Below, one piece after another: positions 46,801-59,100 of a stretch of 64,000 nucleotides of DNA (position 1 is its first letter; each line of letters begins with the position of its first letter). The stretch covers positions 3,625,501 through 3,689,500 of the forward strand of contig CATNEN010000037.1 in assembly GCA_950097015.1 (NCBI GenBank), read 5' to 3'. The translations under genes were made by a program, and so were the position numbers. The notes under the pieces were generated by a model, which saw only the letters and a program-made list of their open reading frames with translations, made no database searches and was not told the DNA's origin. This stretch comes from Macrostomum hystrix (Eukaryota > Platyhelminthes > Macrostomidae).

Positions 46801-47340
46801 GCGACTCATAGGATTATTCGGTCATTTATTAATGACACATTATGTCACTCATACGTATGAGCAAATTATCTCTATTTCTTTCATAATGATTAACTCAGCC
46901 TTCGAATCACTAAGCCGGCCAAAGCAAAGAAGACAGCATTTGCTCACCTGCGTATAAGTCTTATACTCGATGAGTTTCTCAGTGGCCCTATGCAGCAGTC
47001 CGATGTGAGGATCGGCGCGGACCACAGTCTCGCCGTCAAGCGTCAGGACCAGGCGCAGTACACCGTGAGCGGCCGGGTGCTGCGGACCAAAATTAATAGT
47101 CATATTTAGCACCTGCTTGTCACGATCCTCAATCATGCCGGTGCGCGGCAGAAACGGCTCCCATTTGCTGGCCCACTTGCGATCGGGGTGAGCGGCCAGC
47201 ATGTACTTTTTGTCCAACTCTCGCCTAGTTGGCATGTACTGTTCGGCATAGCCGCGCAGGCACTGCTGCGACGCGGGAGGGCGCAGCATGGGCGGCAGCA
47301 GTTTGGAGCCGGCTCGGCGGAGCAAAGTGGCGGCCGACAT
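43820..47340 (-). CDS. NDUFS2: NDUFS2, 49-kDa subunit of mitochondrial complex I, complete
   Basis: Exons 47340-46948, 46088-45543, 45002-44772 and 44041-43820 join at phase 0 and give 463 residues, the same length as the human precursor. The protein lines the quinone-binding cavity of the complex I peripheral arm in the mitochondrial matrix, and the family descends from NiFe-hydrogenase large subunits. Residues 1 to about 35 are an Arg/Leu/Ser-rich transit peptide ([20 protein letters not shown]). Family blocks are [16 protein letters not shown] (82-97), [75 protein letters not shown], the [17 protein letters not shown] segment, [14 protein letters not shown] and the C-terminal VFGEVDR. Each of the three introns is mostly a different minisatellite. 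Identification is essentially certain. Confidence 0.97.
44135..44750. repeat. 37-bp minisatellite in NDUFS2 intron 3
   Basis: About seventeen 37-bp units (ATCCCATCGAATCACATGAA, then ACCGAGTTCCATAAAAT) fill the intron 44042-44771. It stops about 20 bp from the donor of exon 3. Confidence 0.92.
45050..45530. repeat. 24-bp minisatellite in NDUFS2 intron 2
   Basis: About twenty units of GATCGGGGAATGGATTCTGA plus GGGG, with ATAGATT and AAGGGATT variants, fill the intron 45003-45542 almost to the donor. Confidence 0.92.
46150..46770. repeat. 20-bp minisatellite in NDUFS2 intron 1
   Basis: About 31 units of GTCACTGAGCGAGTCATTTG, with GCGAG/GTGAG and ATTTG/CTTTG variants that recur as blocks (46250-46330 and 46560-46640), fill the intron 46089-46947. 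Confidence 0.94.
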
Positions 47341-50300
47341 TTCCGATTGGATGAGAAGGCTGCAAAGCTGCAGGTGAGGGGGCGCATGTGTCAATCTCAG
47401 TTTTGGATAGTAGAAAAATAGTCGATGATAAGCAGTCGATGGTTATCTTACTGAGCTGTACTAAGCAAAGTTAAGAGTAAAATCTTCAAGAACAACAGAA
47501 GACCACTCTTAGAGTGTTGACAGGCTTGTCAAAATTACTATCAATTCATACACAATTATACATTCTAAAAACACATGTAATAATAGCTTTGATTGCACAA
47601 CAGTAAATATAAGTAAAATTAAAAATCAAAGTTGTTAGTAGCCATAAACAAAGTTCTTATAATATGTATACATTTTTTGCAGAGACAAAAACAAATCAAT
47701 GAATTTCTTAAAATCGATCAGGCATAGGAGCAATAGAGAAGACAAGGATTATAAAAGCATTTTACTAGGTTATTGATGCCTAATTTACAAATAATCAATA
47801 AACATGAGAGGGCTGAAGATATTGTACTTATGCTAAAGGAACACTTTTAATATTATTTAAGAGGCTTGCATTGTATGAAGCATAATGAGAGAAACATAGG
47901 ATATTAAATCAGTTTCTTACCTAGAAGGTTATAAAAATAACAACTATCGTGTAGCTGTCAGCTGAGATATATCAAGAGAAAGGAGCAAGAATCTAAAAAC
48001 AGAGCAAGGTAAGAAGTAAAGAAGAACAAAGTCTAAATGTTGTAAAAAAGTTTAGTCTTAAAAAACAGCAAGTTCTGGATTAGCTATAGGCTTAAGCTAA
48101 GGCATAAAAGTATATCTTTTAATGTACTTTATTAGTCATAATCACATAAATGAACAAGTTTAATGCTAGACCTAATACTAGACCTAACATGTTTATATTC
48201 TAAATAGTTATTTATCATCATTATCAATCACAATGCTTCCACTTTGAGTGGTGATATTAACTTTTTGGTATTGATATAAAGACAAAAACTTGGCTGGAAA
48301 TTCCAACTGCACTTATTACCTAGGTAATTGAATTACTGTATACAACTGGCAAATGTGGAAAAATGCTAAATAAGGCATATAAAGGCATAAATGAGCCTAT
48401 ATTTCCTCTCCACTCAGTTATTTCTCTTATTTTATTCTTTCTTTTCTCTCTGATCTTTCCAGCAATTTTACTTTCTTGTCACAATTTCGTGTCTAATATT
48501 TATATTCTATTTTTCTTTGACTTAGCATAAGATCATATCACTTGTAAATTTAGCACACTAGGGCATAATATTATATATTTTAGAACTTACATTATGCTTA
48601 TTTTTTGTTTTTAAATTGCTGAATTTTTGCAGCAGTAGGCCTATGTAGCAATACAATATATAAAAGTAAAAGCACCCATTGCACTAGCACAAGGAAAGTA
48701 AAAAAAGCATTTCATTGAACAATTAGGTTACAAATAAATTTTTAAGTAGCTATAACTCTCTTATTGAATTCATATTCTATTAATTTAAATTAAATCTTAA
48801 ATTTTGATAGATTCTGGCTTGTGCATGACTAATGAGTAGGGCCTAATGTAGTTGGGCTTTATCACTATTTTTTATTACTAGGCCTATTGCAATTACATTT
48901 TACTTGCATTAAATTTTGTTGTATGAAGAATTGTTTGGGATCTTGCAATTAGAAATACTCAGTATTTTCTGGGACAAATCATCCTAGGGTTATCAAAATC
49001 TTTGGGCCCTTTGGCCAGGATATCCCAAGATTGACAGTAGTTTCAGAAGACCAGGATTTTGTAATCCCTACTATCAGTATTGGGTATTGCTATTACATAG
49101 CCCTATGACAGAGGTTGTAGCCTAGTGGTTAGGGTGTCGAACTCACGACTTGAAGGTCGGGGGTTCGATTCCCGACTCCACTGAAACAATTTGTCCTTTA
49201 GCAAGACACTTAAATCTGCATTGCTTCAGTTCACCCAGCTGTTAAGTGGGTACCAGCATCAGCTGGGATAATTGAAGGTGGGTGTGGCGTCCCCCCAGTC
49301 CATGGACTGAACAGCTGTACGCAGCCTTCAGATGCGCCGCGCAATAGCTGCGGCTGTGCTGTCGGCTGCAGGTGTAATCAATTATTATTATAAATTATTA
49401 TTATTATAGCCCTACACATTATTGTGGCCTTGTCTGGTAATCGCTGAGACAACCGAGCTTTTGTACAGCAAATTTATAGGCCAATGCCCTTAGGCCTACC
49501 GCCTACTGCACAGTTTTAGTTGATGATGAACAATTTTACGAATTGTACAGGTTTTTAATCGTTGTCTGTTAATCGAGAAGATTGAAGTCAAGAAGTAGAG
49601 TATAACCTAAAAGTCGCCATCATGTCTTACTTAAGTGTCTGTAGGTCTTGCAATAAAGATAATTTGAATAGTATGTAGCAATACGTAGAATAATATGGTT
49701 CATTCGTTCATTAAAAAGTAGACTTCGGAGAAGTTTAAATTGTATAGCTTTTCTGGGAAATGAAACGTAGAATAAGTGACAATAAGTGAAGAAAAATATC
49801 GAAATAATAAGATAACGCTATTTTTTGTTGCTACGAGTACATGCTTTATATAGTTGTCCTATATTTATAGAAGCAAGTTCTGTTCGAGAAATGATCCTTT
49901 CGCTTAATTTTGAATGCGTGATTTTCACGATCAAATAAAAGATTAATTGACCCACGTGAAATTGTGTCCCGTGTGACACACGCGATAAATTAGCTTAAAT
50001 AATTTGTCCTTAACAAATAATATTCGGGGCGATTCCATGCACCGAAAGAGCCACATAATAAAGTGATTACCCTTAAACAACTCTATCTATAGGAGAATCC
50101 CGAAGGGTTTCTCTATAGTGTTTTCGCTAGAAGTAGGCCACTTGTAGAACCCCTGGGAGATCCTAGGTATATGGATTTTCCATTGGGAATTGCCTTTGAG
50201 ATTGCATTATGATTCTTTCTCATCGCGATTTTCTTTAACTTTCAGACTTTAATTCAAAAGATCCGACGTCGATGATTCCCCTGTTGATAAAATATATATT

Positions 50301-51446
50301 CGAAGCCAATACTTTTGTATAATTCTTTTTCCGGTATCTACGCGCCACATGTGTGTAAAAATCGATAATGTAAAATGCGATTTATTTTTATTGCCACAGC
50401 CACGGACCCGCTTCAGGGTACTCTATTTGCATTGGTTTCGGAACTAATAAAGTTAAGACTTTAATTTCACATATTAACGAGTCAACTGAATGAAATGATC
50501 AATGAACTCGTAAGAAGAAATAACCAAAACTTTTGTTGATAAAAGTATAATTTTAATTTTAATTATAGTTAAGTATAAAAGGGTTAAAAGGAGCCATTAG
50601 TTTTACTTGGCAATCGAACAATTAAAACGAAGTCATGAAATCAGTTATAAAAAATCTTCAAAAAGTGAAATCTGCAGTGGTGGTAATATAACTTCGAGAT
50701 TACATTCTAGAAGAAATATTTTAGCTGGATAAGATAGTCGAAGTGTTTTAAAAAATAGATCAGCAGGTACAGTGAAAGACGATAAAATATTGTTGCAGCT
50801 CGTATAATAATACATAGTATTACCATGGTGTAAGCTTTATATATGCAGCTTAAAAGGAAACGAAGAAAATGTTTTGTGAGTCGAGTCGTAAATCAGGTAG
50901 AATATAGAAATATAAGAATTCGGAAAATAATTAAGGAGTTTATTTTGTTTAATTTATAAAACTTATATACGTGATTCGATAAGTGCGTAATAAATTAAAT
51001 ATAGCTAATCATAAATATTTAAAAAGGAAAACAGCTTACAACTGTAACAAGATGCTACTTTTCATGACAGCAGATATACAAGTCATTAGAAGTAGCGAAA
51101 ATTCCTGAGAATAACTCAGGACTCGACAAAAAAAAGAATTTTCTTAGAAGCCCATTATGTCGGACGAATAAAAAATTTTACTGTCCTGGAATGGCTCTTA
51201 AAGACGTTGTAACTAAGAGAGAGCAATATGGAGCACTAATTGATTACCGCGATCAATATCAACGATGATATCGAAATCGACGATTTTTCATTTTTATGAA
51301 AAAAATGTTTTCTTAGGGTTTCTATTTCTTATTTTATTGCTTATTCTGCTCTCTGGTCTCAGCGAGGCATTTTCTTCTACATCATTTTGCCATAGAGGTA
51401 GAATCTGGCTAGTAAGAGACCACATGAAAAACGCGAAAATAGGATG
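47341..51446. other. AT-rich intergenic spacer upstream of NDUFS2
   Basis: The first 80 bp would hold the NDUFS2 promoter or a trans-splice acceptor: on the - strand a pyrimidine/CAG stretch (CACCTGCAGCTTTGCAG) lies 20-35 bp before the ATG. The remaining 4 kb is AT-rich with only short open frames. The sole recognisable element is the SINE at 49105-49400. I see no gene. Confidence 0.5.
49105..49400 (+). mobile_element. SINE family 2, best copy (tRNA-derived)
   Basis: The head carries A box TAGCCTAGTGG (49118-49128) and a perfect B box GGTTCGATTCC (49162-49172), as in RNA polymerase III tRNA-type promoters. The body has TAGCAAGACACTTAAATCTG, CATTGCTTCAGTTCACCCAG, CTGTTAAGTGGGTACCAGC, GTCCATGGACTGAACAGCTG, and the copy ends in an ATT-repeat tail. 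I call it a SINE rather than a tRNA gene because of the body, the tail and related partial copies at 9365, 22075, 35225 and 54250. Confidence 0.85.
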
Positions 51447-51448
51447 TA

Positions 51449-52870
51449 CACTCAGCAACATTGAAAAGTTTCCACCCTCGCGCAAGTTGTATATTTAGAG
51501 TTTCAAAACTGGTTTTTGTCGCCAGACTTGTGCCATAGACGATTGATGATTTCGTCAACACGCACTTGGGCCATAGAATTCAAAAACTTGGGTCATAGAC
51601 GCCAGACAAGTCGAAGGAAACAGTCACATGGAGCAGACAGCAGCATCTTACAGGAGTCTAAAATCCACGTTCGCAACCGAACGCAATGGTTCGCCAAATG
51701 ACCGACCTGGAACGAGCGCGCGCCATTGGCATGCTGGACGCTGGGATGTCCATCCGAGCTGTTGCTCGCCAAATTGGGCGGTCACACACAGCAATCCGCA
51801 AACTGCAGATCAAGTGCAGAGAAACGGGCAGCGTGGCGCACGCCACGCGCGGCCTGCGGCTAATTATGCGCAGTACAACTAGGAGGGCGGACCGGCGATT
51901 GCTGCGAATGGTAAAGGGAAGCCCCACATTGCCAGCCACCCTGCTACGGCTGATGTGGGCTGAAAGAAGCAGGCGAGGGAATGTCCTGAGCGCCCAAACC
52001 ATCCGACGACGATTGCGGGAGTCGGGGCTGCGATCCCGTAAGATGCGCAAACGGTCACGCCTGACCCCAACCCATGTGGCCAGCCGGGAACAATGGGCAA
52101 TGCAAAGGGTCCACTGGAGGCAGCAGCAGTGGCGGCGAGTGATTTTCACAGATGAGAGCCGCTTTCGATTGTTCCGTGCCGACGGCCGCGCCAGCCGCGC
52201 CAGGAGATGCTGCCGCAGCACGTGCAAAACTCTGAGAGCCAGTCAGCTTCTATTCACGTGTGGGCAGGCATCACAATGCACGCGAAGACGGAGCTCGTGT
52301 TCCTGGATGCGACTGTGACTGCCGAGTCGTACGCCAACCTTCTACAGACGCGCCTGCTGCCCTTCATTGATGCTTCATGTGGTGGCGTGGGGAACTGCGT
52401 CCTCCAAGACGACAACGCCCCACCGCATCGCGCAGCCGCTGGGGCGCATGTGAAGGAGCTGCTGCACCTGCGAACCTTGCGCTGGCCGTCCCGATCACCG
52501 GACATGAATCCCATAGAGCACGTTTGGGATTACCTGAAGCGCTCGATTCGGCGCGACAATCCGCCGCAAAATGTTGCCCAACTGCGCGAATCACTGTCTA
52601 CTGCATGGCAACAACTACCGCAAGATTTTCTGCGACGCCTGGTTCTGGGGATGCCCCGGAGAGTGAGCGCTCTGCTGCGCTATACGCGTTACTGACCCTG
52701 TTCTGGGCGAGTTGTCACCCATGCTCGCGTACTTTGTTTCTTTGCTGTTCCTTTGCTTCGGTCGATTCCGGATTATATATTTGTCTATGGCTCAAACCAC
52801 GAATATCTCCACAGACCAAAACGTTGCCCCTTCGCGCGCTAGGGTGGAAACTTTTCAATGTGGCTGAGTG
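51449..52870 (+). mobile_element. Tc1-like (DD34E) DNA transposon with frameshifted transposase
   Basis: A 1422-bp element with inverted repeats 51449-51483 and 52836-52870 (33 of 35 positions identical; outer bases CACTCAGC, shared core ACATTGAAAAGTTTCCACCC). TA target duplications flank both ends exactly (51447-51448 and 52871-52872). It sits between NDUFS2 and the NACHT-WD40 gene. Confidence 0.93.
51686..52695 (+). pseudogene. Tc1-family transposase (DD34E), broken by a frameshift
   Basis: The frame starts MVRQMTDLERARAIGMLDAG with a helix-turn-helix (MSIRAVARQIGRSHTAIRKL), a second DNA-binding helix set and the first catalytic Asp in FTDESRF. Between about 52185 and 52206 the frame shifts, with the loss of a few residues usual for the family. 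The second frame begins at 52207 and carries HVWAGITMHAKTELVF, the second Asp in QDDNAPPH and the Glu in NPIEHVWD, 34 residues apart, then ends TGA at 52695. The frameshift falls between the first and second catalytic residues, so this copy should not make active enzyme. Confidence 0.92.
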
Positions 52871-53158
52871 TAAATATATAGAAACTTCATAGGATCCTTG
52901 AGCTATTCTTCCACAGATCTTGAGTCATGTGTCCTTCAACGAGTACTTTAGTATCCTTAGGCGACTCTCATAGTAGGGAAGTTAATTCATGGGCCAGTCA
53001 TTAGACTGTCTGGAAATTATCAGTCATCTACGAAGTATGAAACCCATGGAAATGAAAGCGAATATCCAAATAATTCTGGGAGACCGGTTGATAAACTCAT
53101 GGTGACTAGCTCACACTGCATGGCTGCGCTTGCTTCAACGAGCTCGCATTGATATCAA

Positions 53159-56100
53159 TTAATCTGCAGGACAAGGCGAAGCAGCTTCATTGTGGCCAGG
53201 CTGCGGCATTCTCAGAATAGCTAGGCGGCGTTTCAGATCGTAGCTAAATAAAGCCACCACGGCTCCGTTGGTGATGCGCACGAAGAACACATCGGTGTGA
53301 GCCACGAATTTGGCGCACTCTCGGCCGGAGTGCCACACACGCATAGTCTGGTCCCGGGAGCCGCTGACCAATGGACTATCTAGGTTGGTGAAGTGACAGC
53401 ATCGGATCTGGAATCGGAACATTGCTCTTTGTTGGGAGAATGGCATCTTAGCATGGACATTGTACACACACGGTTACAGCACTGCCTGCACTTGTAAGTG
53501 GCATTAGATTACATTAGACTTACCCATAGCAGTTTTTTCCCATCAAGCTTTTCCCGTAGCAGTTGCAAAGGCTTTCACAATTGCTTTGCGAAGTAACTCC
53601 GCGGGAAACCATTCATATGTGCGGGAGGAAAGTCTTCGCGAGGAAAGTCTTGGCGAGGAAAGTCTTGGCGCGAAAGCCTCGGCGGGAAAAATCGATCGGA
53701 AATGGAAAAAATCTACAGGAAAAAATGCTACGGAAAGTCTCGCTGCCGTGAATGTTCCTTGCGGGAAAGTTCCTTTGGGAAAATGTGTTGCTGGAAAAGG
53801 ATCGCGGCGGGCAAAGCTCAGCTCCCATTTTCATGTTCCCATTTTGTCAGTTCTCTGGCCAATGAGCCCAAGCAGCTCAGGTCGCAGCCTCACCAGATCC
53901 GTGTGGCCGGCAAGAACCTGCAGGCAGCTGTAGTCCTTCAGCGACCAGATCTTCAGCAGGGTGTCCAGACCGCACGAGGCGAACGCGTCGCCAGCCCGGT
54001 TGACCTTCAGCGCAACTATCTCCATCTCGTGCGCCGATTTGATGATAGTCACGTGATCGAAGCGCAGCACCGAGCCTTCAGAGCGTTGGCGGGCCTCAAG
54101 GCGAGACATTTCCAGCAGGGCAGTCTCGGCATCGGCCGGCTGCGAGTCGAGGCAACAAAGTTTTCGAGTTTTGAGGCAACTTAATTACAAATTGCGTACT
54201 GCAATGCACATAGAAAATATGCAAACGGCACCTCGTGGCTACACTGAGCAGTGGTTCCAAAACTTGTGTACAGCTGTTCAGTCCGTGGACTGCGGAGGCC
54301 ACCCATTCGAGTTTTCTGATACCTTGATGATACCTTGATAGCCACTTTTATTAAGCAATAAGCAAAGGTGTCTTCCGCATGGTCATAATTTTACCTTGGG
54401 TTGAGATTCGAACTCCCGACCTCTCGCTTAGAAGTCCGAAGCTCCAAGTAATAGGGCTTCAAGCTTCCTTGCAATGCAGCAGGCTAATACAAATCTGCAT
54501 TGGATTTGCTAATGAATCTGCACTTTCTCATCTTCAGACAGTCTGCACTCTCATTGTATCTTGGGTGTTTGTCCTCACCGATTCGAACTTAGGTGCCTTA
54601 ATTCTACAGCCAGACGCATTATCGCTCCGCCATTCCCTCCCTCCCTATGTACTTAAATCCTCTAGGATTTTCCGGGATATGCAAGGAAATTCCGCGGAAA
54701 TTCCACGGAAATACATTTCACAAAAATATAATTTCGTTAATAACGAGGTGTTAGGAAACTCAGTACACGCAGTATACTATCTGCAGATAAAAACTCTACA
54801 GTGAAACGTTTCTACGTCCGAAACGAAAGCATTGATAACTATTTGAAGCAAAATTTCTAAGAAAAAATCACCTTCCACAAGCAGATGGATCCATAGAGCA
54901 GGCCGAAGATAGCCATAGACTCGCCAACAAAGACCACACTCTCCTTGCGAGTCAGCACTTTCATGTTGAGTCCCAACGGCTTAGCCAAGCAGACATCTTC
55001 CCGGTCTCCATTGTGATGATGCTCGTCCTGCAGCAGCGACCAGACGTTGATGAAGGTGCGCGGATTGACACCGATAGCGTGCCGAGAATCCGGCGTGAAG
55101 ATCAGGTGCACCGGCGTGCGATCGATGCGCACAGACCTCAGGTAGGCCAGGCTGTCCAGGTTGTACAGGTGGCAGTCGCAGCCGCCAGCCGTGTTGTCGC
55201 TGCGCACTATTAATTGGCTCCGAGTGGCGCGCACACGAGTTCCGCTGTGCCGCAGGGTGGCAATTTGACGCCGTTGGGCCAGGTGAAAAATGCGCACCTG
55301 GGGCCGCTCCCAGGCGCTGGAGTGGACCAGATAGGCGGCATAGCTGTGCGATGGTACAATCCGCACCTGGTGGCCCGGGTTCAAATATCAGTAAAAGCGA
55401 ATTTGTTATTAATAAACATATTTTTCGAAAACAGAGAGACGGAGAGCCAAACGAATCGACTAGAATTTTGAGTAGACATAGTAGAGATGAGAGTAGACTT
55501 AAGAGTAGAAATGATAGTAGAAAGAGTAGAGATGAGAGTACACAAGGTAGGCATAAGAGTAGATAAGGTAGGCATAAAAGTAGAAGATAAGGCCTCACCT
55601 TGCCAATCTTCATGTCGGGAGCCTCGGCCGGATTGAAGAGCTCCGCCTGGGCCGTGACCTGGGCGGATTCCCCGGACACTGTCCAATAGGCGGCTATGCT
55701 TCGATCTAAATAGAACACAACCAGCTGGCCAGGTGAGAGAACGTGCGCCGTGATTACTCGCTTGCGCAACAGATGAAATCCGGTGGCCAGGTTGTCCAGG
55801 TCGCACCGGACTCCAATTTGAGGCGATTGGGGCCGGCCCTGTGTGCCAGTTTAATTCAGTTATGATTATGATGATGACGCAATCACTTCGATAGCCTTCA
55901 TCAAGGATACTGGAGCTTGAACGGCATAGCAACGGTATAGCAACATTCATTTGGGGCGCAGCCCCGGAGAGAAGGCTTGGTGCAGTTTACGCCATTGAGA
56001 GCCAACCTCCAAGGCACAGTGAGTGTACACTGCCGGACAATGAGTAAGTCAGGGCAGATGTACCACCTGTGTGAGCGTGTGCCTGCGTACAGTATCTGTG

Positions 56101-59100
56101 TGCGTGTGTGCTCAGAAGACTAGCCTCCTCGCTGGCTTCGGGTCTAGTGTCACCAAATGTTGTGCCATTAACCGCAGCCTCCCTGCAATTATTATTATTA
56201 TTCCGAACCCTATGCTCGAGTTACACATAGTGACACTTATGGTCACGTGATTTTAAACAGCATAGCAACGGAAGACTTCAATTTAGCTATCTGAAATCAT
56301 CAACAATTGCGCATAGCTTATTTAACTTATTTATAACTTATTTAAGGTACATTAAAATTATGACACAAGCTAATGCTGGTAGCCATGACAACAACCCACC
56401 TAGCAACGTTATTTAATGCAATTCTCACCTGACCGAGCTCCAATCCCTCCCTGTAAACACTGTACATTGTCCCGCCGGCAGCGGAGGCCGTCCAATTAGG
56501 AAAGGCCTTGGACAGATTCCACACCCTCAGCTGCTCGTCGGCCGAGGTTGAGTACAGCCAGCGGCCATCAACCGCCAGCCCGGTGACCAGGCGGGTGTGC
56601 GCGTTGATAAACAGCAGCCGGCGGAGGGTCCTGGCGCACCAGGCCTCCACCTGGCCGTGGGTCACGTAGCCGATGAAGATCACAGTCTCGGCCGCTGCCA
56701 CCCGCAGGCAGGACGGCTCCGGCAGGTCGCTGACGAATCCGATGAACAGAGACAGCGGGCTGGTGTCTGGCGGGCAGGTGAGCAGATCGCGCAAGTAGGC
56801 GATGCGAACCAAACTGCGCTTGGCCTGCGGATGGCATGCTCTGAGAAGTTAACACTGTTTATTATAAAACCCTGCAAGCTTTGCTAATTAACAATAGAAC
56901 TACCAAAGTAAGGGAAATTCCCCCTGACGATTTTTTCGCTGCACCCGAACGGAGCAACGAAAGCACACGAAACTGTTGCGCATATTCTGAAACAATAATC
57001 AAGTCGCCATCTCTTCACTCCGTCGAGATATTCAATGGTTCTGGCCGAACGTCAGATTTTTCCTATAAGCGCTAGTGTATTTCATACGCGCCTATACACG
57101 AATTTGCACTTCGCCTCAGTGCGGCCTTGCCAGGCCTTCAAAATTTATCAGCATGTCACCCGAATGTGCCTGCATCATCTCCGTCTTCGGTTGTCACCTA
57201 CCTTCATCTAGACGGACTGCTGGACCTTCAGGGGCTACAACAGGTGAAACTAGACCACTATGGACACCCTGACGGCAATTTCTCTAATTTCACTGATCAA
57301 GCCTAAATACGAGTATTAGGCGCAGCTCAATCACAGCCCTCGCCTATACTGTCAACCAATCAGTTACCACCCAATGCTGTTAGCCTCGGGCGCTGCCAAA
57401 TAAAATTTTCAGGAGGGGGAGCAGAAATCGACAATTTGGTATAAAAACGGGCGGCAAAATGGTTTGGAAATCCTACTGTCAAAGTAGAACAAATGAGATT
57501 TTTTGTCCTGTAAAGGCGGCTATCAAGTAGAAGATCAAGCAAACCTGCGGATCGTAGCACAGGCAGACTAGCTTTCGCGGCCCGGTTTCCATAGCAACGA
57601 TTCGCGTCGACGGAGTGTGCAGCTCCACCGGCGCCGAGAAGGCGAACTCGATGCGCCGCCTGGAATTGGCGATCGGCGGCGACCGACTCAGGCGCACCGC
57701 CTGCAGGCAGCCGCGGTTGCACGCGAACAGGGCCGCCGCCGGCGGCGCCTGACGGCCGCGGCCGCTGACCACCACGAAGCCGCCGCCGCTGCCGACAGAG
57801 GGCAGCCAAGCAGACGGGCACTTCAGTGCTTGATCGGCTGTCTCAGCGACTGAATCGTCGTTGTCTAACTTCAGCAACTCGATAACAGCGTCTAACTGCT
57901 GCTGCTGTTGCTGCTGCTGATGTGACCCATTAGTTTTGTTTGAAGATGGTGCCACTCTAACGAAGTAACAGTGTTTCAGTTTATACGTTTTTTCAGTAGC
58001 GGGACATTGTGATAAAGCTATAAAGGCAAATTAAGAAATTTTCGTTCTTTCTGGAAAACTATACACGAGGTTAGAGATTTAGAATGAAAGAATACATAAG
58101 GGTGTCAGGAAGAGAAAGCTCGAGAAACTTCGAGAAGAAAAATTTGAGCCCCATTTTGCATAGCTCATGGGATTCTGTAGCCTGAATGCTAAGCACCCTC
58201 ATCCGATAGCAGTACGGAAATCTCTCGTCTGGTAGCAGAAGGGAAATCCCTCGCCTGGTAGCAGAAGGGAAATCCCTCGTCTGGTAGCAGAAGGGAAATC
58301 CCTCGTCTGGTAGCAGAAGGGAAATCCCTCGCCTGGTAGCAGAAGGGAAATCCCTCGCCTGGTAGCAGACGGGAAATTCCTCGTCTGGTAGCAGACGGGA
58401 AATCCCTCGTCTGATAGCAGACGGGAATTTCCTCGTCTGGTAGCAGATGGGAATTTCCTCGTCTGGTAGCAGACGGGAATTTCCTCGTCTGGTAGCAGAT
58501 GGGAATTTCCTCGTCTGGTTTTAATTTTGCGAGAGATTTGGATCTATATTAACGTAATTCTCACCTCGCCGGCTGCTGCATCTGCTGAATCGCCTGGGGC
58601 TGGACGCGTCTGGCAATCAGCGCCCACTGGCCGGCCTCGTCGAGAAAGCAGGCGTCGGCAATCTGGGCGCCGAAGCCGCGCATTCGACGAAGAACCCGGC
58701 CGCCGCTGCCGCCGACTTCGACAAAAAAAATCTTTTGCTTAGTCATAGCTGATTGGCCAATTTTTTATTGGTCACAACCCACCCCTCATCTTCGATTGGT
58801 CAAAACTCTTATCTCCCTTCAGATATTCAGAAGCCAGAATCCGCCCCAAATTTAAAACTGCACACCAGGTTCCACTTGAACCTGTCCATATACAAATAAC
58901 AGCCATAACAGGCACATTGCTCTAATACCTGTCCCAGCCGAGGCGAACTCAACCAGTAGGCAGCCGGATATTTTATCTTCGCACAGCTCGGCCTGACCCA
59001 GACGCACAATACAGCGACGAGCATCGGAGCTGAGGGCGCAGACTCGAATCGGCTGCTGACCATTTGCAGATGACGAAGACGCTATCGAGGCTGCTGACTC

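Noticed and set aside
49105-49190. A tRNA gene with good A and B boxes
   Set aside because: The cloverleaf is not convincing, it is followed by a SINE body and ATT tail, and related diverged copies occur elsewhere.
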